The translations under genes were made by a program, and so were the position numbers. Positions 7,282-19,200 of a stretch of DNA of 64,000 nucleotides are shown here, one piece after another (position 1 is the stretch's first letter; every line of letters starts with the position of its first letter). Origin of the DNA: Bin87 sp965115825 (GTDB lineage: Bacteria > Chloroflexota > Dehalococcoidia > Lucifugimonadales > UBA3495); assembly GCA_965115825.1 (NCBI GenBank), contig OZ220464.1, forward strand, positions 1,674,001-1,738,000. The letters run 5' to 3'. The notes under the pieces are model-generated. The model had not been told where the DNA came from. It did not search any database and was given only the letters and a program-made list of their open reading frames with translations.

Positions 7282-10200
7282 CCTCTATCCCCGCGTGTGC
7301 GGGGGAGCCGTACTACACCAACCGGTGGCTCAATGCGCGCACGGTCTATCCCCGCGTGTGCGGGGGAACCTACGGATACATGCAGAACCCCTATGAAGTG
7401 CGGGGTCTATCCCCGCGTGTGCGGGGGAACCAGCCTGACCTCAGTCACCGCCGGCGGGCCTATCGGTCTATCCCCGCGTGTGCGGGGGAACCATATCTTG
7501 CGGACGTTGACCGTATTATCCGCAGGGTCTATCCCCGCGTGTGCGGGGGAACCACCGACGGCTCCCCATCGTGCCGGTACAGCCCCGGTCTATCCCCGCG
7601 TGTGCGGGGGAACCACCGTCGGCCAGTCCGCATAGTAGGCGGTCAGGGGTCTATCCCCGCGTGTGCGGGGGAACCATGGCATTAGGGCCTCCTTTTCGGC
7701 GAGGTGATGGTCTATCCCCGCGTGTGCGGGGGAACCGCCCGGACTGTACCTATGCCCTGATTGCGGCGGGGTCTATCCCCGCGTGTGCGGGGGAACCGCC
7801 AGAACCGCCGCCGATGCCGGGGCGCATCCTGGTCTATCCCCGCGTGTGCGGGGGAACCCCGGCCTGTCGCGGACGGTCGGACAGTCAGTCCGGTCTATCC
7901 CCGCGTGTGCGGGGGAACCCCGGAGGGATACAATGGCAGTCCACGTAACTAAGGTCTATCCCCGCGTGTGCGGGGGAACCGGTTGGCGGGGGTTTTGGGT
8001 AATGGTGTAAATGGGTCTATCCCCGCGTGTGCGGGGGAACCACCGGGCAGGGGCCGCGCCATACCTCTTTGCCGGGTCTATCCCCGCGTGTGCGGGGGAA
8101 CCCGCGCCGGCACCCCCGCCGTCTCGGCAATGTCCGGTCTATCCCCGCGTGTGCGGGGGAACCTGGCCTTTTGAGACAGACTTGGCTCGTATTCTAGGTC
8201 TATCCCCGCGTGTGCGGGGGAACCCTGCGGCCTGGTCAGCAGCATGGCGACGAGAGCGGTCTATCCCCGCGTGTGCGGGGGAACCGCCCCCACCCGGGCA
8301 GTGTACTGCGGCGCCCTGGGTCTATCCCCGCGTGTGCGGGGGAACCGGGCAGGGGTACACAGTGCCAGGGGACGGGCGGCGGTCTATCCCCGCGTGTGCG
8401 GGGGAACCCCCTCACCTTCGCCCTCAAACGCGGCTCCCCCGGGTCTATCCCCGCGTGTGCGGGGGAACCGTCCGCTGCCACTGAGCCGAATTCAGGTTCT
8501 GAGGTCTATCCCCGCGTGTGCGGGGGAACCTATTCAGCGTATTCTTTCCCCTCCTGAAAGGCGGGTCTATCCCCGCGTGTGCGGGGGAACCCCCAGGCCC
8601 AACTTTCCGCCGCCGGCGTGGGGCGGTCTATCCCCGCGTGTGCGGGGGAACCTGGCGGTCTCAAAAAGAGAGGGTGTTAACCCGGGGTCTATCCCCGCGT
8701 GTGCGGGGGAACCACAGCAACCCCGCCTTCACGGGCAACCAAATCCGGTCTATCCCCGCGTGTGCGGGGGAACCCCGACGCCTGCGCGACCCGGAGCGGC
8801 CAAATGGGGTCTATCCCCGCGTGTGCGGGGGAACCCATCGAAAACCGCCTGTACCACGAGACCTGGGGGGTCTATCCCCGCGTGTGCGGGGGAACCTAAT
8901 TTGACGCTATCTACCATATGACTAGGCAAGGTCTATCCCCGCGTGTGCGGGGGAACCGAGCAGGCGGCGCCGGGGCGGATAGCGCACGCCTGTCTATCCC
9001 CGCGTGTGCGGGGGAACCGATATTGACGGTATTGGCGGCAGTGCCGCGGACGGTCTATCCCCGCGTGTGCGGGGGAACCCCCAGGCAGGCCGCCACATCC
9101 ATTTGCGCATTCGGTCTATCCCCGCGTGTGCGGGGGAACCCAAAAAGCCGGTCGCCTCGTCGTAGTCGTAGAAGGTCTATCCCCGCGTGTGCGGGGGAAC
9201 CCTCATAGATGGCGGCGATTTTGGCTTTGATAGTGGTCTATCCCCGCGTGTGCGGGGGAACCGTGCAGCGGCTACTGGTACTGTACCCACTGCGGGGTCT
9301 ATCCCCGCGTGTGCGGGGGAACCCGGGAGGTTGTCCAAGATGATCTGGATAGCGGGGGTCTATCCCCGCGTGTGCGGGGGAACCGATGTCAAGCTGGAAG
9401 TCCGATAGCAGCAGGCCGGTCTATCCCCGCGTGTGCGGGGGAACCGCCGAGGACGGCAACGGGAACTACCGCGCGGCAGGTCTATCCCCGCGTGTGCGGG
9501 GGAACCGGATGCGGCCCGGCATCGGCGGCGGTTCCGGGGGGTCTATCCCCGCGTGTGCGGGGGAACCCGATAGCGCAAGCCGATGCAAAACACGCCGCCA
9601 GGTCTATCCCCGCGTGTGCGGGGGAACCCCCACCGGCTCATAGCGGATGCCCAGGGCGGTCGGTCTATCCCCGCGTGTGCGGGGGAACCCCTGCCCAATG
9701 TCAAATCCGACCTATTTTTTGGGGTCTATCCCCGCGTGTGCGGGGGAACCCCGCCACTGGCTTGCGCGGTCAGTGACGGCTACGGTCTATCCCCGCGTGT
9801 GCGGGGGAACCCGCCCAGACCCGGCGCCTTTACCCTGTCCGACGGGTCTATCCCCGCGTGTGCGGGGGAACCTATGGACAGCAGCTCGGCGATGTCGCGG
9901 TACGAGGTCTATCCCCGCGTGTGCGGGGGAACCCAAAAACCGACGCCGTCGTGTAGCGGCTGACGGGGTCTATCCCCGCGTGTGCGGGGGAACCCATCAG
10001 CTCGTCCAGCACCTCGTCCAGAGGAACGGTCTATCCCCGCGTGTGCGGGGGAACCCCCGGCGCGAGCGGTTGCTCATTCCCCGCCGAGGGTCTATCCCCG
10101 CGTGTGCGGGGGAACCCCGCACTGCCCGCGGGCCCCGGCCAGTGGACGCGGTCTATCCCCGCGTGTGCGGGGGAACCAGATCTGGTGGAGCAGCCCGACT

Positions 10201-13200
10201 ACCCTGGTTGGGTCTATCCCCGCGTGTGCGGGGGAACCATTTTATGATAGTAGCATTGCGTTTTATGATAAGGTCTATCCCCGCGTGTGCGGGGGAACCC
10301 GCCGGGCGTTGGCGGCGTAGGTCTGCCCCAGGGGTCTATCCCCGCGTGTGCGGGGGAACCGTAGCAGTCTATCGGGACGATGCGGATGAGGCTGGTCTAT
10401 CCCCGCGTGTGCGGGGGAACCGCTGCCGCCCGCGACTACGGCTTTATCAGCACGGGTCTATCCCCGCGTGTGCGGGGGAACCTCCCGGCAATGGCCTCCG
10501 GGGATGGGCGGCTCCGGTCTATCCCCGCGTGTGCGGGGGAACCGCCCCCGGCGTCCTGAACCGCCGGGGGCTGATGGGTCTATCCCCGCGTGTGCGGGGG
10601 AACCGACATGACGGCTTCGCATACAGCATCATCTTGGGGTCTATCCCCGCGTGTGCGGGGGAACCTGGACGACGCCGGCCCCGAAAGCCCCTATCGCAGG
10701 TCTATCCCCGCGTGTGCGGGGGAACCGGGCCTTGGCGACTGCGGCTTGCCACTGGCCGGGGTCTATCCCCGCGTGTGCGGGGGAACCTGATGAGTTCCTC
10801 TTCAGCTTGCATCGGTCTCAGGTCTATCCCCGCGTGTGCGGGGGAACCGCGATATGGGCAACGACAGCAGCCCACGCCCGCGGTCTATCCCCGCGTGTGC
10901 GGGGGAACCCTCCGGCGGCATTTGATACAGCCCCCGGTCGACGGTCTATCCCCGCGTGTGCGGGGGAACCTCACCCGCTGGAGCTCTATCTGAAGGGTCT
11001 GACGGTCTATCCCCGCGTGTGCGGGGGAACCACCTGAAATGCGTGGACACCAACTCGTGGTACAGGTCTATCCCCGCGTGTGCGGGGGAACCACCCGGAG
11101 TACCCGCCCCCATACGCTGACAAGGGGTCTATCCCCGCGTGTGCGGGGGAACCTCCAGCTGGCCGGTTTTGAGGTCGAGCAGGCCAGGTCTATCCCCGCG
11201 TGTGCGGGGGAACCCGGTTCAAACTCGATATTCTGGTTGTTGCCCAGGGTCTATCCCCGCGTGTGCGGGGGAACCAGAATAAATCGAGCGCTTTCACCAT
11301 AGCCGCCCGGTCTATCCCCGCGTGTGCGGGGGAACCATAGTCCTCGACCACCCGACCGCCTTCGCCAGCGGTCTATCCCCGCGTGTGCGGGGGAACCCAG
11401 TCAGCATAGTAGGCGGTCAGGTAGGGGGCGGGTCTATCCCCGCGTGTGCGGGGGAACCAGCCTACGAACGGGGTGAGGAAGCGGCCCGAAAGGTCTATCC
11501 CCGCGTGTGCGGGGGAACCACTATGCCGGCATTGGCGCCGGGTTCTACCGAGGGTCTATCCCCGCGTGTGCGGGGGAACCCTGGTGGTCGTGCTGGTGGG
11601 GCGGCGGGCTTCGGGTCTATCCCCGCGTGTGCGGGGGAACCTCACCGAGTGGACTAACTCGGCGATCCCGCCGGTCTATCCCCGCGTGTGCGGGGGAACC
11701 ACCGACGGCGCCGGAGACCGTCGCTGGTGAAAGGTCTATCCCCGCGTGTGCGGGGGAACCCCTCGTGCCCCTGGGTTACATCGTAAAGCTTGGGGTCTAT
11801 CCCCGCGTGTGCGGGGGAACCATAACGACGGGCTGCAAGTCATCTATTAGAACAGGTCTATCCCCGCGTGTGCGGGGGAACCCGGTGGAGCGGGCGGATG
11901 CGCTGGTGCAGGTGGGGTCTATCCCCGCGTGTGCGGGGGAACCCCGGAGAGGGGCGCCGCCTTGTTGCGGGTGGAGGGTCTATCCCCGCGTGTGCGGGGG
12001 AACCATGGTAGCGTCCACCCAGGACTTGGTGTAATAGGGTCTATCCCCGCGTGTGCGGGGGAACCGAACCACTCGATGTCGTAACTGTTGCTGCTGCGGG
12101 TCTATCCCCGCGTGTGCGGGGGAACCCCTCCGACAAGCCGGCGTATCCCCCAATGACGAGGTCTATCCCCGCGTGTGCGGGGGAACCGTTCGGCGGCGCC
12201 GGGCGATATGGCTTTGGAGAGGTCTATCCCCGCGTGTGCGGGGGAACCTTTGCACTACGGACCATGATATGAAGCCGGCGGGGTCTATCCCCGCGTGTGC
12301 GGGGGAACCTTCACCGATTCGCATAAGAGGGCCTCACGGTAAGGTCTATCCCCGCGTGTGCGGGGGAACCCTTTACATATGCCCGCAGTGCGGAGGTAAG
12401 AAGGGTCTATCCCCGCGTGTGCGGGGGAACCCGCTTTTCCACCATCCCCAAGGGCGAACCGGACGGTCTATCCCCGCGTGTGCGGGGGAACCCCGACGGC
12501 CACGCCGTAGCCTGCGCCGCCGCGGGGTCTATCCCCGCGTGTGCGGGGGAACCGACCAGGCTTGCAAGGACGTCGCCCGACTCTGCGGTCTATCCCCGCG
12601 TGTGCGGGGGAACCACCATGGCGCCCCAGGTCTCGTGGTACAAGCGGGGTCTATCCCCGCGTGTGCGGGGGAACCAGGTCGCACCAGTGTTCAATCGCCG
12701 GCCTGGTGGGTCTATCCCCGCGTGTGCGGGGGAACCGCTCCCTCGCCTATGCCCCCGACCCCGAGGCGCGGTCTATCCCCGCGTGTGCGGGGGAACCGAG
12801 GGCAAGGACGATAACGCCCGCGTCATCCAGGTCTATCCCCGCGTGTGCGGGGGAACCCTATGGAGGTCGTAAGAAATGGCGATTGACACCGGTCTATCCC
12901 CGCGTGTGCGGGGGAACCTCCGCCTTCGGCTTGGGCCGGGTGATGAACGTGGGTCTATCCCCGCGTGTGCGGGGGAACCGGGGACAATACCGTCATCACC
13001 ACGCGGGGGGACGGTCTATCCCCGCGTGTGCGGGGGAACCAAGACCGGCAAATCATCCTGAACATAAGAGCCCGGTCTATCCCCGCGTGTGCGGGGGAAC
13101 CGGTATCCGCTCACTAGCCAGCGGCACGACCCGAGGTCTATCCCCGCGTGTGCGGGGGAACCGCCGACAGCAGCAAGTCCCGCGCCGCCTCGGTCGGTCT

Positions 13201-16200
13201 ATCCCCGCGTGTGCGGGGGAACCTCGGGCGGATTTGGCAGATTGATACACCAGCAAGGTCTATCCCCGCGTGTGCGGGGGAACCCTCTAGTCAGTCGCAT
13301 TGGCATGAGACGCCTCCGGTCTATCCCCGCGTGTGCGGGGGAACCACCTTCATTGGCGATTTCGCTCGGTCAGTTCTCGGTCTATCCCCGCGTGTGCGGG
13401 GGAACCAACAGCAGGTCGGCGGCTTGGTGTTTCGGGCAGGGTCTATCCCCGCGTGTGCGGGGGAACCCCCGAAGGCAACCCCGTCGTCTACGCCCTGATG
13501 GGTCTATCCCCGCGTGTGCGGGGGAACCCCGGGCGACATTGGTCGGGGGATACAGGAGACGGGTCTATCCCCGCGTGTGCGGGGGAACCCGCCTGGGCAA
13601 CCTCCGCCGCCGTCAGCGTCAAGGTCTATCCCCGCGTGTGCGGGGGAACCAGTAGCCGGTCTATCCGGTCTCGGGCGTAGGCGGGTCTATCCCCGCGTGT
13701 GCGGGGGAACCACGATGTAGGGGTCGCGGGGCAACGGCTGATGGGGTCTATCCCCGCGTGTGCGGGGGAACCGGTAAATCACGCAATGCATCGTAATCGG
13801 GAAACGGTCTATCCCCGCGTGTGCGGGGGAACCTCGCAACTTTTGCCGTCCTAGCAGCAGGATATGGGTCTATCCCCGCGTGTGCGGGGGAACCAATGCT
13901 TATGATACCGGCGCGATACGTTGCGGAGGTCTATCCCCGCGTGTGCGGGGGAACCAAAAAGAGGGGGGCAAAAATGCCTACCATTGAGGGTCTATCCCCG
14001 CGTGTGCGGGGGAACCCGGCCCCGCAAGCATGACAGCCCGTCCGTGCGGGGTCTATCCCCGCGTGTGCGGGGGAACCGTAATGTATACATGTGCGATACC
14101 GATAGCATAGGGTCTATCCCCGCGTGTGCGGGGGAACCCACGCCGGCCGAGGGCACATTCCGGAGGTGTCGGGTCTATCCCCGCGTGTGCGGGGGAACCG
14201 CGGTGGGGAGTCGCATGCTGCCGCAGCAGCGCGGTCTATCCCCGCGTGTGCGGGGGAACCACGGTGGGAAGATGGCGCTGGCAAGAGGGATCCGGTCTAT
14301 CCCCGCGTGTGCGGGGGAACCGACCTGCTGAGCTGCAAGAGCTGCGGCAGCCGCGGTCTATCCCCGCGTGTGCGGGGGAACCTAGCTATAGAAGGACGGG
14401 GGCGCCAGGAGCGTCGGTCTATCCCCGCGTGTGCGGGGGAACCCTGCTTACCGACGCGGCGGATAAGGCGGCGGCCGGTCTATCCCCGCGTGTGCGGGGG
14501 AACCTACCGCTGGCCGCTCCATTTTGGGCCCCCGGAAGGTCTATCCCCGCGTGTGCGGGGGAACCGCGCCGTAAGCAAGCCGGCCCGCGCCGTTGAGCGG
14601 TCTATCCCCGCGTGTGCGGGGGAACCGACATCGCGGAGACTGCGGGGGTGCCGGCGCGGGGTCTATCCCCGCGTGTGCGGGGGAACCGGTTCCGGCTTTC
14701 GCAAGGGCTTGAGGCTATGCGGTCTATCCCCGCGTGTGCGGGGGAACCTTTTGATGAGGTCAATGGGGTTCATGATGCTCCGGTCTATCCCCGCGTGTGC
14801 GGGGGAACCCTGATGTGGCAACCCCGGCACAGCGTCCGGAGGGGTCTATCCCCGCGTGTGCGGGGGAACCCCAGTGCTCGTCCCCATCGGGACGGGTGCC
14901 CAGGGTCTATCCCCGCGTGTGCGGGGGAACCAACTGGGTCCCTATCGGCGCGCCGGTATTGAGAGGTCTATCCCCGCGTGTGCGGGGGAACCCCCCGTTG
15001 GGCATGCAGACAGAAGCGTTGCGCTGGTCTATCCCCGCGTGTGCGGGGGAACCGTCAGCGGTCTTCAGGAGGCAGAGGTTACAGGAGGTCTATCCCCGCG
15101 TGTGCGGGGGAACCCTGACGCCGGTCATCATCGCCCTGACGCCGGCGGGTCTATCCCCGCGTGTGCGGGGGAACCCTTGAGACTAGCCTCCGGGCCGCCG
15201 AGCGGGAGGGTCTATCCCCGCGTGTGCGGGGGAACCTCGCCGCCCGCCGGCAGCACCTTCGCGTCCAAAGGTCTATCCCCGCGTGTGCGGGGGAACCCGC
15301 TCCTCTATCCAGTCGAGGCCCTCCCGCACCGGTCTATCCCCGCGTGTGCGGGGGAACCCGAAACCAGTTGTGTACAGCAAGGACTGCTACAGGTCTATCC
15401 CCGCGTGTGCGGGGGAACCAACTGGGTCCCTATCGGCGCGCCGGTATTGAGAGGTCTATCCCCGCGTGTGCGGGGGAACCCACCATACCTCGCAGTTGAA
15501 GTCCGACGGGATGGGTCTATCCCCGCGTGTGCGGGGGAACCATGCCGTCCCCGCGCCCCGCCGCCCCGTGCCGGGGTCTATCCCCGCGTGTGCGGGGGAA
15601 CCAGCTTCACATGCACCACGCCGGCCGAGGGCACAGGTCTATCCCCGCGTGTGCGGGGGAACCCTAGGACGGCAAAAGTTGCGACTGGCAATGATGGGTC
15701 TATCCCCGCGTGTGCGGGGGAACCGCGCCAGTGTTGACGTCGCTGCCGGCCTCCGCAGGTCTATCCCCGCGTGTGCGGGGGAACCGTGGCCATGGCATTC
15801 CAGTTCGCCACTTGCGTGGGTCTATCCCCGCGTGTGCGGGGGAACCGGCCCGGCCCGTTGGCCGATTACGCCGGCAAAGGGTCTATCCCCGCGTGTGCGG
15901 GGGAACCTCACGCCCCATCCCCGGGGGTTCATCCGGGAGGGGTCTATCCCCGCGTGTGCGGGGGAACCAACTATCACGATTGGCAACATCGCCGCCGCCG
16001 AGGTCTATCCCCGCGTGTGCGGGGGAACCTTGAAGTCCGACGGGATGTTGCCGCCGGCGAAAGGTCTATCCCCGCGTGTGCGGGGGAACCTAAGTCGCTC
16101 CACCGCCCACAAGGCCGCCAACTGGTCTATCCCCGCGTGTGCGGGGGAACCGCCGCGCCGCGTCGGTATGCCATAGCATCGCGGGGTCTATCCCCGCGTG

Positions 16201-19200
16201 TGCGGGGGAACCCCGGCCCGGCCCGTCGGTTACCAGGGCCGGAGCGGTCTATCCCCGCGTGTGCGGGGGAACCCTTCGGGCCGCCGCATTCGGGGCATAG
16301 GTACAGGGTCTATCCCCGCGTGTGCGGGGGAACCCGATGTAACGCAGGGGCACGAGGTTGCGATCCGGGTCTATCCCCGCGTGTGCGGGGGAACCCCGGA
16401 TACCGCTACCGGACTACCATGGGGTCAGGGTCTATCCCCGCGTGTGCGGGGGAACCCGTCTGATTTACCGCGACCCCCGCACTTATTACGGTCTATCCCC
16501 GCGTGTGCGGGGGAACCCCCACGCCTTGGGCCTGCATCAGGATGTCCAGCGGTCTATCCCCGCGTGTGCGGGGGAACCGGTCGTGGTGGTACATCCGTCA
16601 GTACGACTCGGGGTCTATCCCCGCGTGTGCGGGGGAACCCTTCGGGCCGCCGCAATCGGGGCATAGGTAACGGGTCTATCCCCGCGTGTGCGGGGGAACC
16701 CTTGGACGTATAGGCCTTCGGGCCGCCGCATTCGGTCTATCCCCGCGTGTGCGGGGGAACCTTGACTTGCTGGCGATCAGTCCAGCAAGCCGGAGGTCTA
16801 TCCCCGCGTGTGCGGGGGAACCAGCGGCGGCGGCGGCCAACGCGGGCCGGGCCGGGGTCTATCCCCGCGTGTGCGGGGGAACCACGCAGGCGTAGCATAC
16901 CGCCACATTGCGGGGGGGTCTATCCCCGCGTGTGCGGGGGAACCGTCATCGCGAATGTCCACCACCTTCGTGATGAAGGTCTATCCCCGCGTGTGCGGGG
17001 GAACCCAGTAGTCGCAGACGAGGGCCAGACGAGGGGTGGGTCTATCCCCGCGTGTGCGGGGGAACCTGGCCGGTGAGCTGGTGAACCCCCCGCGTCAACG
17101 GTCTATCCCCGCGTGTGCGGGGGAACCTGATTTTCTCGCCGCCAATTTTGCCAATGGAAGGGTCTATCCCCGCGTGTGCGGGGGAACCTGGCCGGTGAGC
17201 TGGTGAACCCCCCGCGTCAACGGTCTATCCCCGCGTGTGCGGGGGAACCGAGGTCAATCGGGTTCATGATGTTCTCCTATTGGGTCTATCCCCGCGTGTG
17301 CGGGGGAACCATTGAGCACTGGTGCGACCTGTTGGGCCTCGGGGGTCTATCCCCGCGTGTGCGGGGGAACCCGTGAAGGCGCACCTGGAACCGACGCACC
17401 AGACGGTCTATCCCCGCGTGTGCGGGGGAACCTGCCCCGGGTAGCCGATGGCGGCGTGAAAATAGGGTCTATCCCCGCGTGTGCGGGGGAACCACCTATG
17501 GTGTCAACAGCCCCGCCCGGGTAGCGGGTCTATCCCCGCGTGTGCGGGGGAACCGAACGCAAGCGGCGGCTGCGGCGGGGGATGGACGGTCTATCCCCGC
17601 GTGTGCGGGGGAACCACGGGGATGCTCAAAAAGGTATGTCCGTCAATGGGTCTATCCCCGCGTGTGCGGGGGAACCTGCCACCCGTCCCGGTCAATGCGA
17701 CGCATTAAGGGTCTATCCCCGCGTGTGCGGGGGAACCTGGATGGACGCGATAGCCGGCCGCCCGCCCGGCGTGTCTATCCCCGCGTGTGCGGGGGAACCT
17801 GCCACTCCGTGCCGGGGGCGTCGGGGGTAATGGGTCTATCCCCGCGTGTGCGGGGGAACCCGGCCCGCGACGTGGACGCCGACTGGATTTGCAGGTCTAT
17901 CCCCGCGTGTGCGGGGGAACCAGCCTGAGGGTCATAACTGCGGACTGCTCGAACGGTCTATCCCCGCGTGTGCGGGGGAACCATCGTCGCCGCCGGACGA
18001 TGCGCCGGCGGGAAGGGTCTATCCCCGCGTGTGCGGGGGAACCCCCCAGGTCTCGTGGTACAGGCGGGATTCGACGGGTCTATCCCCGCGTGTGCGGGGG
18101 AACCTCCGTCCATCATCAGTCCACCCATCCGCCGCGCGGTCTATCCCCGCGTGTGCGGGGGAACCCCGTCGCCTGCGCGACCCTGACCGGCCCAGTGGGG
18201 TCTATCCCCGCGTGTGCGGGGGAACCACCGCCCACACCTCGAAAGTGTGATAGCCCGGAGGTCTATCCCCGCGTGTGCGGGGGAACCGATGTCCAGCTTG
18301 GTCTCGATTACGGCCAGCCGGGTCTATCCCCGCGTGTGCGGGGGAACCCGACATCGCCGCTGAAAATGACCTCAAAGGCAGGGTCTATCCCCGCGTGTGC
18401 GGGGGAACCGGGACGGGCGGCTTGTCAGCGGTCAATGCGTGGGGTCTATCCCCGCGTGTGCGGGGGAACCGCGTGCCGAAAGCGGCCAGTGAGTAGCGCA
18501 TAGGGTCTATCCCCGCGTGTGCGGGGGAACCACTGCCATAGTGCGCCGTCCAGTCGGGCGGCAGGGTCTATCCCCGCGTGTGCGGGGGAACCTAGGCAGG
18601 GCCGCCACGCGGCCCGCTCCATTTGGGTCTATCCCCGCGTGTGCGGGGGAACCTCGGGGGGACACGCCGGGGCGCGACATGCTGCAGGTCTATCCCCGCG
18701 TGTGCGGGGGAACCGCAGCCGCACGGGACAAGCAGTCCCAACCTGGGGGTCTATCCCCGCGTGTGCGGGGGAACCGCCGCTTGCGTGGCGCCGTGCATGT
18801 ACAACATCGGTCTATCCCCGCGTGTGCGGGGGAACCGGCATTCAGCGGGCTCAACCGAACGGTCGGCAGGGTCTATCCCCGCGTGTGCGGGGGAACCCCG
18901 ATAGCATAGCAATGTGGCCAGCGCGTCCACGGTCTATCCCCGCGTGTGCGGGGGAACCAGCATGACTTTAGGCTTGTCGCCGGGCAGGTATGGTCTATCC
19001 CCGCGTGTGCGGGGGAACCCCGTTGGCGGTAGCGATGTAGGCGGTCAGCGCGGGTCTATCCCCGCGTGTGCGGGGGAACCCCGTCGCTGGTCCCTGGACG
19101 CAGCTCGATGTACGGTCTATCCCCGCGTGTGCGGGGGAACCTGGCCGACGTCAAGGAGGAGCTCGAAAAAGAGAGGTCTATCCCCGCGTGTGCGGGGGAA

